Assembly (NCBI GenBank): GCA_030180135.1
Contig: CM058230.1
Location: 15,501,082 to 15,565,081, forward strand
Length of the DNA stretch: 64,000 bases
DNA from: Orychophragmus violaceus
Taxonomy: Eukaryota; Streptophyta; Magnoliopsida; Brassicales; Brassicaceae
Reading direction: 5' to 3'
Positions 32,358 through 45,245 of this stretch are shown one piece after another (within the stretch, counting starts at the first letter, position 1; each line of letters opens with the position of its first letter). The position numbers and the translations under genes were made by a program. The notes beneath the pieces were generated by a model. The model saw nothing but the letters and a program-made list of their open reading frames with translations. It did not search any database and was not told the DNA's origin.

Positions 32358-35300
32358 ATGTTGACAGCGAGACAAGAAGATAAAGAATCCAAAGGAGACA
32401 TAAGCTGTCTTATCGACAGCGGGCATTCAAACCACATGACACCAAATGAAGAAATGTTTGTAAAACTCAATACAAACATCAAAGTACCAATACGAGTGGG
32501 AAATGGAGCTGTATTACTTTCAAAGGGAAAAGGAGACATTGAGGTAATGACCAAGAAGGGAAAGAGAATCATAAAAGATGTTCTCCTTGTACCTAAGCTT
32601 GGGAAAAACCTCTTGAGTGTTCCACAATGGATTACAAATGGGTATCAAGTAGTGTTCAAAGGATACTACTGCACAATCTATGATCGTGTTGGAAGAAATA
32701 TTGGGAAAGTTCAAATGGTGAACAAGAGATTTCATATCAAATGGGCTACTCAAGAAGAAGCTGCTATGGTGGCTAAAAGTGATGAGGCTGACTTATGGCA
32801 CGAGCGACTCGGCCACACAGGCTATACAAACTTAAAGACTATGCAAGCTAAGGGCATGGTGTTTGGTCTACCTAAATTCGAGGCAAATAAAAAAAGATGT
32901 AAAAGTTGTATCCTTGGCAAACACAGTAGGGATTCATTTCCAAAAGAAGCAGAAACACGATCAGAAGAGAAACTAGCATTGATCCATAGCGATCTTTGTG
33001 GACCAATGCAGAACACATCGTTTAGTGGGAGCAAATATGTGCTCACGTTTATAGACGATGCATCAAGAATGGTGTGGGTCTACTTCTTGAAGGCTAAGTG
33101 AGAAGTATTCCATACATTCGTGAGATTCAAGAGCATGGTTGAGAATCAATCCAATCACAAAATAAAGAAACTAAGGACAGATAGAGGAACATAATATCTT
33201 TCAACAAGAATTCACAAGATTCCTAGAAGAAGCTGGGATTGAGAGACAACTCACTGCTGCATACTCCCCTCAACAAAATGGAGTATCAAAAAGGCAAAAC
33301 AGAAGTTTAGTAGAAATGGGAAGAGCAATGATCAAAGCTAAGAATCTACCTCTGAAGTTTTGGGCTGAAGCTGTATACAACGCAGCTTATGTTCAAAATA
33401 GAACACCAACAAGGGAGCTCAAGGACAAAACTCCATTAGAGGTATGGAATGGAACTAAACCTTCAGTAAGTCACATGAGAGTATTTGGCTGCATATGCTA
33501 TGTGCACATCCCAGATAAATTAAGGAAGAAATGGGATGACAAGTCAAAGAAAGGTATCTTTGTTGGCTACAGCTCTCAAACTAAAGGTTACAGAGTGTAC
33601 CTTCTTAAAGAAAACAAGAAAGAGATCTCTAGAGATGTCATCTTTGAAGAAAACAGCAAGTGGGATTGGTAAAAGAAAGAAGTGACCAAACAGATCAATA
33701 CATCACTTGATGTAGAAGTCAGTAACAATGAAAGGGACACAAGGGAAGAAGAATTCAGAGATGAGTCACCCAACATCGACAACACTTACCCCCTCAGCCC
33801 AGAAGGAAGCTCAAGCCCTCCCAAGAGAAAGACTCGTTCACTCAATGATATTCTACTCACTGCTCCTTATGCAGATGTGGAATATTGTGGAATGAGTGAA
33901 TATTGCTTCAGCAGCAGTGAAGAACATGCACTATTTGAAGAAGCAGCTCAACATGAGGAATGGAAAGAAGCTATGGAAGAAGAAATCCATGTGATAGAGA
34001 AAACCAAAATGTGGTAGTTAGTCAAGAGACCACCCAACAAGAATGTGGTAGGAGTTAAGTGGTTGTACCGCATAAAGACTGATGCAGCTGGAAACACAGT
34101 GAGGTACAAGGCCAGACTCGTAGCCAGAGGCTTCACTCAACAACATAGAGTCGACTACTTAGAGACCTTTGCACCAGTCTCAAGACATGAAACCATCAGG
34201 CTACTACTTGCAGTTGCTGCTCAGAAAAGATGGAAGCTCTTCCAACTTGATGTGAAATCTGCATTTCTGAATGGTCAGTTAGAAGAAGAAATATATGTTG
34301 AACAACCACTGGGGTTTGAAGAAGATGGAAAGGAGGATCATGTTCTCAGACTGTACAAAACTCTATATGGACTAAAACAAACCCCCAGAGCTTGGTACAT
34401 CAGGATTGATGAGTTTTTTCAGAGGGAAAACTTTAAAAGAAGTGATAATGATCATGCTCTATATACTAAAGAAGAAGATGTGAAACTTCTGGTGGTATGT
34501 ATCTATGTTGATGGTCTAATAGTCATAGGTCATGATGAGTCTATGATTGAAGAGTTCAAGGCAGTGATGAAGAAAGAATTTGAAATGTCTGATTTAGGTC
34601 TATTGAACTACTTCCTTGGAATGGAGATTGTGCAGGATCAAGATGGAATCTCTCTGTCTATGCACATAGACTGTTGGAAAAGTTCAACATGGAAGAGTGC
34701 AATATCATGAAAACACCAATAGTTCCCAAAAGCAAACATAAAGATGGAGAAGAAGAACTTGCTGATTTCAAAGTGTATCGAAGCCTAGTGGGAGGTTTGT
34801 TGTACTTAACAGACACAAGGCCTGATCTAATGTTCTCTGCATCATATCTGTCTAGATACCTTAAAGAGCCAAAGATCAAACATCTCAAGGAAGCTAAGAG
34901 AGTTCTTAGGTACATCCAAGGTACACTAAATGTTGGATTAGTATTCTCTGAAGTTAAGGAACCAATGCTCATTGGATACTCTGATAGTGATTGGGGAAGG
35001 TGTCTAGAAGATATGAAATCCATAACCGGATACTGCTTCAGTATTGGATCAGCCATCTTCTCATGGAAAACTAGTAAACAAGATATCATTGCTCAATCCA
35101 CTGTTGAGGCTGAGTATATGGCATTGTGTGCTACTGCAAATCAAGCAATATGGTTGGAAAGACTTCTTGATGACTTAAAAGTGTGGAGACAAGAGAGCGT
35201 GCCCATCTACTGTGATAGTCAATCCGCCATTGCAATTGGTAAGAACCCTGTACAACACAAGAGAAAAAATCATATTCAAATCAAGTACCATGTGATCAGG

Positions 35301-35489
35301 GAATATGAGAAGAATGGAGAGATTCAGCTAAGGTACTGCAGAAGTGAAGAACAATGGGCATATATATTCACCAAGGCCTTAGGAGTTCAAAGCTTTGAAT
35401 CATTCAAGTTCAAGATTGGTTTGAGTGACAAAATGACTAGTGGGAGTGTTGAACAAAGTCAATTTGTCCTCAAACCAACCAAGACTTAA
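32358..35489 (+). pseudogene. Copia F pol: protease, integrase, RT, RNase H, broken
   Basis: Protease starts at CLIDSGHSNHMT, followed by the pre-integrase finger (HERLGHTGY, CKSCILGKH), integrase (IHSDLCGPM, then damaged around the second Asp), RT (VKWLYRIKTDAAGNTVRYK, FQLDVKSAFLNG) and RNase H (GYSDSDWGR, STVEAEYMAL, IYCDSQSAI). Breaks include a stop after FLKAK at 33099, a small indel and stop near 33190, stops at 33670 and 34015, and a frameshift near 34680. The RT box reads YVDG, losing one of the two catalytic aspartates of YVDD. It belongs to a copia lineage distinct from A-E: its protein has DSGHSNHM and SDSDW where the A group has DTGCGAHI and TDASF. Confidence 0.92.
35432..35446 (+). 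promoter_or_regulatory. Polypurine tract of copia F
   Basis: Purine-rich tagtgggag ending exactly at the 3' LTR start; primes plus-strand synthesis in LTR elements. It overlaps the end of the pol frame. Confidence 0.75.
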
Positions 35490-35787
35490 AACTAAGGTAA
35501 CTAGATGGAATCCTAAGTGAGTTAGGTAGAATAGTATCAAAGTACTAAAACTATTGCTTTTGAAGAAGTCACCTATGACTAGATGTATGGGTTAGTAAGA
35601 GTTGGTATGATGTAGTTGTTGAGCTAATAGTAGTTAACTTAACATATATGAAGCTTGTAAGTCTGAGTATTATTGTTGTCCTAAAATCAAATAGAACTTT
35701 TGTCAAGTTCAAGTTCAATAATAAAAGTGTTTTGTGTTAAAATGATTAACAAAGAAAACAGAGCATTCTACTATCATAATTGCAACA
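35447..35787 (+). repeat. 3' LTR of copia F
   Basis: 341 bp, TGTTGAACAAAG to ATAATTGCAACA; pol remnant reads into it by about 14 codons. Confidence 0.93.
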
Positions 35788-36012
35788 GAAGTCGATCTCT
35801 CTCTCAGAAAACTTTGAGAGACTGAAAAAGTTTGAGGTACTATAAAAAGACTGAAAAACACTGAAGAAACAAAAAAAGTTTTCTAATGATTTTCAAATCC
35901 GAAATTCAACTGGAATGTTTGTGGATGTGGTTATGACTGTTAGGTATCAAATTACAGTTATTAGCATTAATTATTATTCACCACTACATTAATGCTCGTG
36001 TATACATGCGAA
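35788..36012 (-). pseudogene. Host-gene fragment copy 2, upstream flank
   Basis: Continuation of copy 2 after copia F, matching 62090-62203 and 63901-63960 of copy 3. Non-coding upstream DNA of the ancestral gene. It contains gttaggtatcaaattac (about 35939-35955), the empty target of the Stowaway found in copy 3. Confidence 0.8.
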
Positions 36013-36018
36013 TGTTTC

Positions 36019-36055
<37 letters not shown>

Positions 36056-36415
36056 CACCAGTAGATTAATGAGAATGTTACTTCTAATGATATATCTTAG
36101 AAGAAACAGACTGATGGAAATGTAGATGACCCATTACATGAGGTTGTTGAATGTTCTGATGATTCAACCACCAAAACCAGTACTATATATACACCCATTA
36201 TCCTCTTAAAATTCTAGTACACTAAAGAGACTTGCTGATGAGTGTACAATAAAATTACGATCCAAATCTTGTAAATTATCCTACTGATGTATTTGACGAT
36301 TGATTAGATATATGTTTTGTGTATGGTATTTGATAAATAACATCGTTGAACAATAATTTGGAAATATATGTTGTATTTTTCCTTATGGATTCCCTTGGTT
36401 TACTATTTTAGAATA
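36013..36415. other. Unassigned AT-rich DNA
   Basis: A (TA)n run at about 36022-36051; the rest is unremarkable AT-rich sequence with no frame or recognised repeat. Confidence 0.6.
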
Positions 36416-37860
36416 CTAGAGATAGTTCCACGCGTTGCATAGATTAGAAATTAATATAAGCAAAAATAAAGCATTTTCTATGTAAATATAAGTGAATATT
36501 TTTAATAGATTATTTATAGTTAAATTAATTAAATTGTTTTGCTATTTTGTAGATACATATATACTTTTTACTAAGAAAAGTAATTTATTAAAATAAAATA
36601 CAATACACTTACTTTTAGTATTTTAAAATATTTAGTTATATATTTTATGATTTTTAAACAAATTTAACTTTAATCATCTGAATTGTTTGAAAATTATCTC
36701 TTGTTTTGTATAATTTTAGTTTTAAACTTTAAAATTAAATATTTTAATTATTTCTCTTTCTTTAAGTGGAAACAAATTTTTATTTTCTAACATAATCATT
36801 ATCTAACTATATGTCTAAAAGTATAATAAGAAACAAATTCAATTTTTCTTTTTATAAGAAAAATTAAAATAGAGAAAAATAATTAAAAACTACGTTAAAC
36901 ATATGAAAGAAAATAAAAAATGTTTAAATTGACATCTCATATTAGTTACGGTCAAAATGTAATATACTATCTCAAAAAATATTTATCAATGTACAATTAG
37001 TTAATAAATAAGAAATAAATTAGTACATTATTTATTAGAGATTAAAATAAAAATAAAATTTTTAGGTGACACATGACAACTTCTCATGACTTGTGTTAAG
37101 GAGAAACTTACTTTATTATATAATATAATAAAATTACATAAACAGTGTAATTATTATTTTCTAAATTATAATCCTTATATAACTATATGTACAAATCTAA
37201 TTATAAAAATTAACTTCATTTGTATTAGATAACTAATAGAAATGTAATATACTATCTTAAAAATATTTTTTATGTAAAATTAATTAATGAGTAAGAAATA
37301 AATTGGTACATTAATTATTAGAGATTAAAATAAAAATAAAATTTTAGGTGACACATGACAACCTCTCATGACTTGTGTTAAGGAGAATCTTAATTTTATA
37401 TATAATACAATAATATTACATAAACAATGTAATTAGTATTTTCTAGATTATAATCCTTATATAACTATATATTCAAACTAATAATAAAAATTAACTTCAT
37501 TTCTATTATATAATATGTTTAAATTTTATTTTCATTAAAATCTCATCTTAGTTATAGTCAAAATGTAATATACTATCTTAAAAAATATTTATGAATGTAA
37601 AATTAATTAATGAGTAAGAGATAAATTATTACATTGTTAGAGATTAAAACAAAATAAAATTTTAGGTGACACATGGCAACTCTCATAACTTGTGTAAGGA
37701 AAACCTTACTTTTAGTTCATTAATTATTAGAAATTAAAATATAAAAAACAAAATTTTAGATGACACATGACATAATGAACCTTACTTTTATATATAATAT
37801 AATAAATGACATAAAGAATGTAATTATTATTTTCTAGATTATAATCCTTATATAACTATA

Positions 37861-40800
37861 AGGTGATCCAGTTGTGAAAGGCCGAGGTTACGTTTGGGAA
37901 TGACTTACACGGATGAGTCTTGATCGGCATAATGCCTGGCTTATGATAGAAGATTTCAATGAGATTACGGGTAACCATTAAAAACGAAATGGTCGGAGGA
38001 GATCGGAGGCATCGTTCCTCCCTTTTCGTACTATGATTTACAATTGTGGAATGATAGACTTTTCGTTTAAAGGAAACTCTCTCTCCTGGATAGGAAGAAG
38101 AAAATCTGGAAAAGTAAAATGCCGCCTCGATAGAGCAATGGGTAATGAGGACTGGCATATGTTATTCTCACACACTATTATAGAGTATTTGAAAATTTGG
38201 GGATCAGACTATAGACCGGTGTTAGCTACTGTCCAAGTTACCCCCAAAGAAGAAAGAAAAACTCTCGTTTTGATAAGCGATGGATCGGAAAACCAGGACT
38301 TAAAGAAGCTGTCATAGCCGGATGGGGCGAACAAGAAGGAACCTCATGTCGAGAATTTCAACGAAAAATCACCTCGTGTCGGAGCCATATCTCCAGATGG
38401 AAGAAAACTTTACCAACAAATACAGCAAAACTCATTAAGGAACTAAAAATTCAGATTGATTTAGCTCATGATGATGATAATTCAACGGTAGAAGAGGTAG
38501 AGGATTTAAGAAGACAACTCTGCAAAGCCTTCAGAGAAGAAGAAACTTTCTGGAGACAAAAAAGCAGAGTTCAGATACACCGAGACGGGGATAATAACAC
38601 AAAAATTTTCCATTCCTTCACCAAACAGCGACGAGTTAGGAATCGTATCATATGCCTCAAGGATGACAATGGACACTGGGTGGAGGATGCAAAGGGGATT
38701 GAGAAAGTCGCTACCAACTATTTCAGTGATCTCTTCACTACATCCAACCCGACGGATTTTAGCGAATCACTCCGGTACATTACCAAAAAGTTCCAGATAC
38801 GGTTAACTGTAACTTGGTGAACGATCCCTCAGATGAAGAAATTAGGAAAGCCCTTTTTGACATCAACCCAGACAAGGCCCCTGGACCGGATGGGATGACG
38901 AGTAGATTCTATCAACGTTTCTGGCCAATCGTGGGTCATGATATCATAAGACTAGTTAAAGATTTCTTTACCACCGGAGAATTTGACCCTCAATTGAATC
39001 AAACTAACATTTGTTTGATTCCCAAGAAGGATAGACCAAGAGCCATGGCAGAGTTCAGACCAATAAGTCTATGCAACGTTAGCTAGAAGATTATCTCTAA
39101 AATCCTATGCAAACGACTTAAGAGCTTTCTCCCAGATTTGATTTCAGAGACAAAATCAGCCTTTGTGGCTAGACGACTTATTATAGATAACATTCTCTTG
39201 GCACAAGAGAATTTTCACGCCCTTCGTATAAACCCTATGTGCAGATCAAAATTCATGGCCATTAAGACGGATATGATCAAAGCTTATGATATGATCGAAT
39301 GGAACTTCCTTGAAGCATTGCTACTAAAGATGGGTTTTGCGGAGAAATATGTGAAACTCTTTATGTTTTGTGTCTCCTCGGTCTCCTACCAAGTCCTAAT
39401 AAACGGAGAAGCAAAAGGAAGGATTCGACCTTCACGAGGACTTAGACAAGGAGACCCTCTATCACCATTCTTGTTTATCCTTTGTACGGAGGCTCTTATC
39501 TCCCTCCTAAATGGAGCGGAAGCAAAAAACGTATCAACGGCCTACAGATAGATCAGGCTAGTCCCACCGTGTCTCATCTTCTTTTTGCGGATGACAGCCT
39601 TTTCTTCTGCAAAGCTGAGGTCTTACAATGTGCACAGATAGTCAAGATCTTCAAGACTTACGGGGAAGCGTCAGGACAGAGACTAAACAACTCGAAATCC
39701 TCAATTGTCTTTGGTGATAAAGTAGATTTAAATATCCAACGAGACATTAGGAGGACTATTGGCATCACAAACAAAGGTAGAATGGGCATGTACCTAGGAA
39801 TTCCTGAGCAACTTTGCGGACCAAAGAAAAAGGTCTTTGCATTTGTTAGAGATCGCCTCAATGTCCGGGTTAGTAACTTGAATTCAAAGATCCTCTCCAA
39901 AGGAGGGAAAGAGGTTCAAATCAAATCAGTGGCACAAGCGATACTGAATTATACGATGTCATGCTATCTCCTCCCAAAAGATACTACAAACAAATTGAAG
40001 AGTGCTATTTCCAACTTCTGGTGGAGCTCCAAACAGGATAACAGAGGCCTACACTGGATTGCATGGGATAAGATATGCATTCCCCAAGAAATGGGAGGTT
40101 TGGGTTCAGAGATCTGAGAGATCAAAATTTTGCGCTACTTGCAAAACAGTTGTGGAGACTAATTCAATACCCATCTTCTCTACTAGCCCGATTGTTACGT
40201 GGGAGATATTATAGACAAACAAGCCCATTAGAAGATCGAAATGTATACTCCCCTTCCTTCGGGTGGCGTAGTATCACAGCTGCGCGTCAGACACTCATAC
40301 AGGGGCTCAGGGTACAATACGAGAGTTTGGTGGGAACCTTGGGTCCCAAATACTCAAGCCAGACCACCGAGGGCACGAGATAACACGACTTATAGAGACC
40401 CGCTACTTCTCGTCCATACTTTGATCAGACAAGATACGAAAGAATGGAATGAACAAGCTCTCTGTGATCTTTTCCACCCTGGTGATATCCCACTGATCCT
40501 AGGGATCCGGCCTAGCCGAGATGTTAAGCCAGATGGCTTTGCTTGGAATCATACAAAATCCGGAAAGTACACGGTTAAATCGGGGTACAAACTCATCAGA
40601 TGTCGTAACCTGGAGGCTTTGAATCCACAAATTTTAGATCCTAGTATTACTTGTCTAAAAATCCAAGTGTGGAAGACCCAAGCCCGTAGGAAGATCAAAC
40701 ATTTCATCTGGCAGACAATCTCGGGATGTTTGGCAACTTGTCAATTCCTAGCCTTAAGACACCTAGGCACGGACTCATCATGTCCCAGATGTGGAGCTCA

Positions 40801-41683
40801 AGAGGAAACGATAAATCATCTCATGTTTGAATGCCTCCTGCTTTACAAGTATGGGCTCTTTCGGACTTTCCGTCCATTCCGGGTTGCTTCCCGAGTACAT
40901 CTTTATTTAGTAACATGGATTTCCTCTTTTGGAGGACAAAATATGTGGGTCTCCCGGACCCACAAGGAGATAATTACCCTTGGATTTTGTGGTATATTTG
41001 GAAAGCCCGAAATATTATGTTTTTTGAAGGGAAGGAAGTTTCACCGACAAAGACACTTCTGTTAGCAATCATTGAGGCGGAGGAGTGGAGGGATGCAAAC
41101 AAGAAAGAAAAAGGGGAGGATGAGGAGGATGAAGTTTTTATGCGAACATTGGATAACCTCCAGCTCACTAACATGCCTATTACGATCCCGACGTGTCAAA
41201 TTGATGCTTCGTGGGTGGATAATTGCGCGACAAGTGGTCTAGGATGGTTCTTTAAGGACCCTTCCGAAAAGAAATACACGGGAGCGCAAGGATGTAGACG
41301 AAGCCTATCACCGTTACACGCCGAGCTGGACGGATTACTTTGGGTGATGTCCTGCATCCTGGAGGGGGGAATCTACTCGGTGATAATCGAGACAGGTTTT
41401 TCAGATTTGTTAGTTATGACAGAGGATCCGCAAGAGTGGCCGGGTTTCAGGACAGAGTTAGAATTCTTCACCTCCCTTAGATCTTACTTCTTGTCTTTTG
41501 TTATAAGTTTAATCCCTAGAAAAGCAAATGTTTGTGCCGACTCCCTTGCAAAAGGGGCGAGAGCACATGGTACTATCTTTTCACATGTAAGTCATGACGA
41601 GTCGGATCGAGTTACTCTTAGGAGTGATGACTCGAACCGAGCAACATTGATTTAATATATGGTGTTTTGTTGACAAAAAAAAA
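37861..41683 (+). mobile_element. LINE H, 5'-truncated, inserted in the array
   Basis: Non-LTR retrotransposon of the plant L1 type on the plus strand, 3,823 bp, ending in a poly(A) run of about 9 after tgttttgttgac. It is flanked by a 9-bp duplication ATAACTATA (37852-37860 and 41684-41692). The 5' end starts inside the endonuclease, so the promoter and ORF1 are missing: a dead-on-arrival copy. Confidence 0.92.
37880..41655 (+). pseudogene. LINE H ORF2: endonuclease end, RT, zinc-binding region, RNase H
   Basis: Endonuclease C-terminus (SFKGNSLSWIGRR, CRLDRAMGN, GSDYRPV) at about 38060-38220; reverse transcriptase from PDKAPGPDGMTS (about 38865) through GLRQGDPLSPF to the FADD catalytic box (about 39590); thumb region FWWSSKQDN; zinc-binding segment CPRCGAQEETINHLMFEC (about 40785-40840); RNase H with DASW (about 41205), AELDGL and ADSLAKGARA (about 41540). 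The RNase H third motif reads IIETGFSDLL, where an acidic residue is usual instead of G. Breaks: stop near 38316, stop at 39084, frameshift near 39500, stop and shift near 40115 and another shift near 40850. It cannot make a full protein. Confidence 0.92.
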
Positions 41684-41692
41684 ATAACTATA

Positions 41693-42305
41693 TGTCCAAA
41701 ACTAATAATAAAAATTAACAAATGATGTAAGATCAGAGGTGGATACTTGTTTGGGTCGTCCAGCTGGTCGGAGACGCTCTCTGGTTGATCCGTGGTCGAT
41801 GGTCGATGGACGATGGTCGGTGGTCGAATGGGAAAAGCTTGCTGGCCGAAGGCGCTCTCAATGCTTCTCAATGGATGGTTAGATTGAGTTGATGATGGAT
41901 TGAAGATCGCCACTCAAAGATGTGAAAGCCTTTGTGATAAGATCACAAATCTAGACCTTAGTGAATCCACACAAAATACATAGATCCAAACAAAATAAAG
42001 CCTAAGCTTTAGAGAAATCTCTTTTATTTTTCAAAAAAATCTATGTTATTTACAATACAATAAAACAATTGAGCTTTTTATAGCTCTTACAATGTGATCT
42101 TTACAATAAAAGACATTAAAAGAAATTATTTACATTTAAACAAAAAAAAAGAGAAATTAGCTAAATCAAACATTAGTTTTCTTGCCACCAATTTAGTCAT
42201 TGTCATTAATGAGAATCCTTGATTTTTTTATGAAGTTATGAGACTTAGATTCTCATAATAAACTCATGTATTGAAGACTTTGATCCACTCTATTTTTGAT
42301 ATTGC
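41693..42305. other. Foreign segment in the array, unidentified
   Basis: After ~30 bp of array sequence a segment unlike the array runs from about 41721 to 42305, beginning TGATGTAAGATC and ending GATATTGCA. It holds a small repeat of ggtcgatggtcgatgg type and, on the minus strand, a TATAAAAAG phrase near 42075. TG and CA ends and the TATA-like phrase fit a solo LTR, but no target duplication was found, so the identity stays open. Confidence 0.4.
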
Positions 42306-43470
42306 ATGTAATTATTATTTTCTAAATTATAATCCTTATATAACTATACGTACAAATCTAATTATAAAAAATTAACTTCATTTCTATTAGATAACTAATA
42401 GAAATGTAATATACTATCTTAAAAAATATTTTTTAAAGTAAAATTAATCAATGAGTAAAAAATAAATTGGTACATTAATTATTAGAGATTAAAATAAAAA
42501 TAAAAAAATTTAGATGACACATGGCAAACTCTCATGACTTGTGTTAAGGAGAACCTTACTTTTATATATAATACAATAATATTACATAAACAATGTAATT
42601 ATTATTTTCTAGATTATAATCCTAACTATATATCCAAACTAATAATACAAATTAACTTCATTTCTATTATATAATATGTTTAAATTTTATTTTCATTGAC
42701 ATCTCATCTTAGTTATAGTCAAAATGTAATATACTATCTTAAAAAATATTTATGAATGTAAAATTAATTAATGAGTAAGAGATAAATTAGTACATTAATT
42801 GTTAGAGATTAAAATAAAATAAAATTTTAGGTGACACATGACAACTCTCATAACTTGTGTTAAGGAAAACATTACTTTAGTATATTAAGTATTAGAGATT
42901 AAAATAAAAATAAAAATTTTGTTGACATATGTCAACCTCTCATAACTTGTGTTAAGGAGAACCTTACTTTTATATATAATAAAATAAATTACATAAACAA
43001 TGTAATTATTATTTTCTAGATTATAATCCTTATATAACTATATGTCCAAAACTAATCATACACATTAACTCCATTTCTGTTATATAATATGTTTAAATTT
43101 TATTTTCATTGACATTTTATCTTAGTTATAGTCAAAATGTAATATATTATCTTTAAAAAAAATTATGAATGTAAAATTAATTAATGAGTAAGAGATAAAT
43201 TAGTACATTAATTGTTATAGATTAAAATAAAATAAAATTTTAGGTGACACATAGCAACCTCTCATAACTTGTGTTAAGGAAATCCTTACTTTATTATATT
43301 AAGGAGAACCGTACTTTTATATATAATACAATAAATTACATAAACAATGTAATTATTATTTTCTAGATTATAATCTTTATATAACTATATGTCCAAAACT
43401 AATAATAAAAATTAACTCCATTTCTATTATATAATATTTTTAAATTTTAATTTCATTGACATTTCATCTT

Positions 43471-45245
43471 TCTTTTTTTGATAAAGGGTTTCATTATATA
43501 AGATTTTTTTTTTTTAATTACAAAGGCAACAAAATACATAAATATAATAAATAAAAGCCCAAATAGATCCCAAATGGGCTCGATTTAGAAATTGACCTAG
43601 GCCCAAAAGCTCAAAAGAGCAAGCGGCAGCCGCACAACTCGTCGGAACAGAACCACCGGAGTAGAACCACCACGTCGACCGCAGAAGCGCGCCCGCCAAA
43701 CTTACCAAAGAACCCGCCGGAGAAGAAGAAACCACAAACGCCGGACGAATGGGAGGGACCGAACAAGCAGAGACGCCGGAGTGGGGGAAAAGAAGGGAAA
43801 CCACGCCTCCGGAGACTCGCCATACACTGCAGGGAGGTTAGTACCAGATCGGAAGCGAGAAAAGAAGGGGGAAGAACGTAGATTTGGGCGCTGCCAGAGT
43901 AGATCTGGCTTCGAATCGCCGGAGAGAGTGGGAAAAAAGAACAACCGCACCTCGACTCCTGGGAGTTTCTGCCGCCTCGATGGAGCAACGACATAGCACC
44001 GCCGCCGTCCTCAAGCGACAACGAACTAGAAGGGGAAAACCAAGAGGTTTCTACCGCCGGGAGAACCTTCCACCTGCGCCCCGCCTCCTCACCGGATGTT
44101 GGGAATCCGAGCCAATTCTACAGATTCAGAATTCTCGCGAGTTCCCGATAGCCTAGGATCTAGGGTCTAGTTAATTGAATCATGAATCAGATCTGTGTTT
44201 ACCTGGAGATTTGGCAGCGGAAGATTATGGCAACACGAGATCTGCAGCGCCCCAATCGTTGCGCCTCTACTGTTCAGTCCACACGCACACAAGCTGGAAT
44301 CCGCCGGGATGCTAGGACCGGTGCTCGGATCTCCCTGGGACTTTAGTTTCTTGAGGTTTCTGTGTTTTCTCTCTGAGAAAACACTCTGGGCGGCGCACAG
44401 CAACTCACTCTCGGTCGAAATACATAAAACGAGTTTATATATTGACCTCGCGGTGAACCGAAACATCAGTCTCGGTTTCGCCCTTGTGTCGACCGACACA
44501 CTTAGTGGTGTCGATCGACACACGCCCTGTATCGACCGACGCACCCAATGGTGTCGATCGATACACCTCTTAGAAACTCAACTCGATGTGTATCTAATAC
44601 ACATCGATCAGACCATATGCCAATGATCAATCCCATGCAGAGTATATCCAACTTGCTTAGGTGTGTGACCCTGTAGGTTCACACGATACCAGAAATGAGC
44701 TACAACTAATTTGTCATAAGTGGTTTCTAGCAAAACATTATGACTACCTAGTATCACATGAATTGTCCGATCTCGACAATACAACTATCATTAGAGTTCG
44801 TACAAGATGATTTCAGGACATAATCCCAACACCGGATTCACCTCCACACCGGTGCCGCTGGACCGAAAAGACCTTCAACCGCCGGTGGTTACACGGGAAG
44901 CCAAGATGAGGGCCTGAGGACGCATCCCCGGATCCAGTCCTCACAGATACGGCTCAGACATAGCCACCACACCTCGGATCCGCTGTAGAATCGCCGCCGA
45001 CAACAACCTGCCACCAAAAAGAGACCCGGAGAATTCCAAAACGCAGACGAAAGAACAGGTCAAGCAAGAAAAAAGGGAAAGGCCCTCTCACGACGCCGGC
45101 AGAAGCCGGACGCCAGAGAGGCAACGTAATCTGAGAAGTTGGGGCGGCTGCTAGTTGAGAGAAAAGGGGCTTAGGGCGAACTCCAAACTCAAACTCTTTC
45201 CTTTTCTTTATTTCCTACTAGCAGATTTTTACTAACTGGATTTTA
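43471..45245 (-). mobile_element. GC-rich retroposon, minus strand
   Basis: On the minus strand the element ends CCCTTTATCAAAAAAAGA, like plant LINE 3' ends. It is flanked by acatttcatctt (43459-43470) and acatttcatttt (45246-45257), a 12-bp duplication with one mismatch. Its body is CpG- and GC-rich, unlike the array, and has no RT. A minus frame of 136 codons (43611-44021) is Ser/Phe/Leu-rich and unrecognised. It may be a non-autonomous LINE derivative joining a 5' and a 3' UTR, or a retroposed host transcript. A solo LTR (44097-44831) lies inside it. Confidence 0.55.
44097..44831 (-). repeat. Solo copia LTR
   Basis: 735 bp from TGTTGGGAATCC to AATCCCAACA, flanked by the 5-bp duplication CCGGA (44092-44096 and 44832-44836). 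Internal phrases gcagcggaagat, gcgcctctactg and cacacgcacacaagct align with the B and C LTRs in the same direction, so it is a minus-strand LTR of that group. The internal region was lost by LTR-LTR recombination. It holds two hairpin modules: 44485-44522 and 44529-44566. Confidence 0.93.

Larger units (their letters stand above)
31863..35787 (+). mobile_element. Copia F: gag-less LTR retrotransposon
   Basis: Plus-strand copia element of 3,925 bp with LTRs of 342 and 341 bp (31863-32204 and 35447-35787), target duplication GAAGT (31858-31862 and 35788-35792), tRNA-Met primer site and polypurine tract. Unlike A and E it goes from the leader straight into protease: gag and its zinc knuckle are missing. 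With pol also broken it is non-autonomous and dead in coding terms. The LTRs differ at many positions (tttatcctc against tttgtcctc, aaaaatc against ctaaaatc), so it is older than A, E or G. Confidence 0.95.

Noticed and set aside
41723..42306. Solo LTR
   Set aside because: TG and CA ends can be chosen, but flanking five-base sequences ACAAA and TGTAA do not match and no related LTR was seen in the window.
43611..44021. 136-codon minus frame as a protein-coding gene
   Set aside because: GC-rich composition gives long frames on several frames and strands; no motif recognised.
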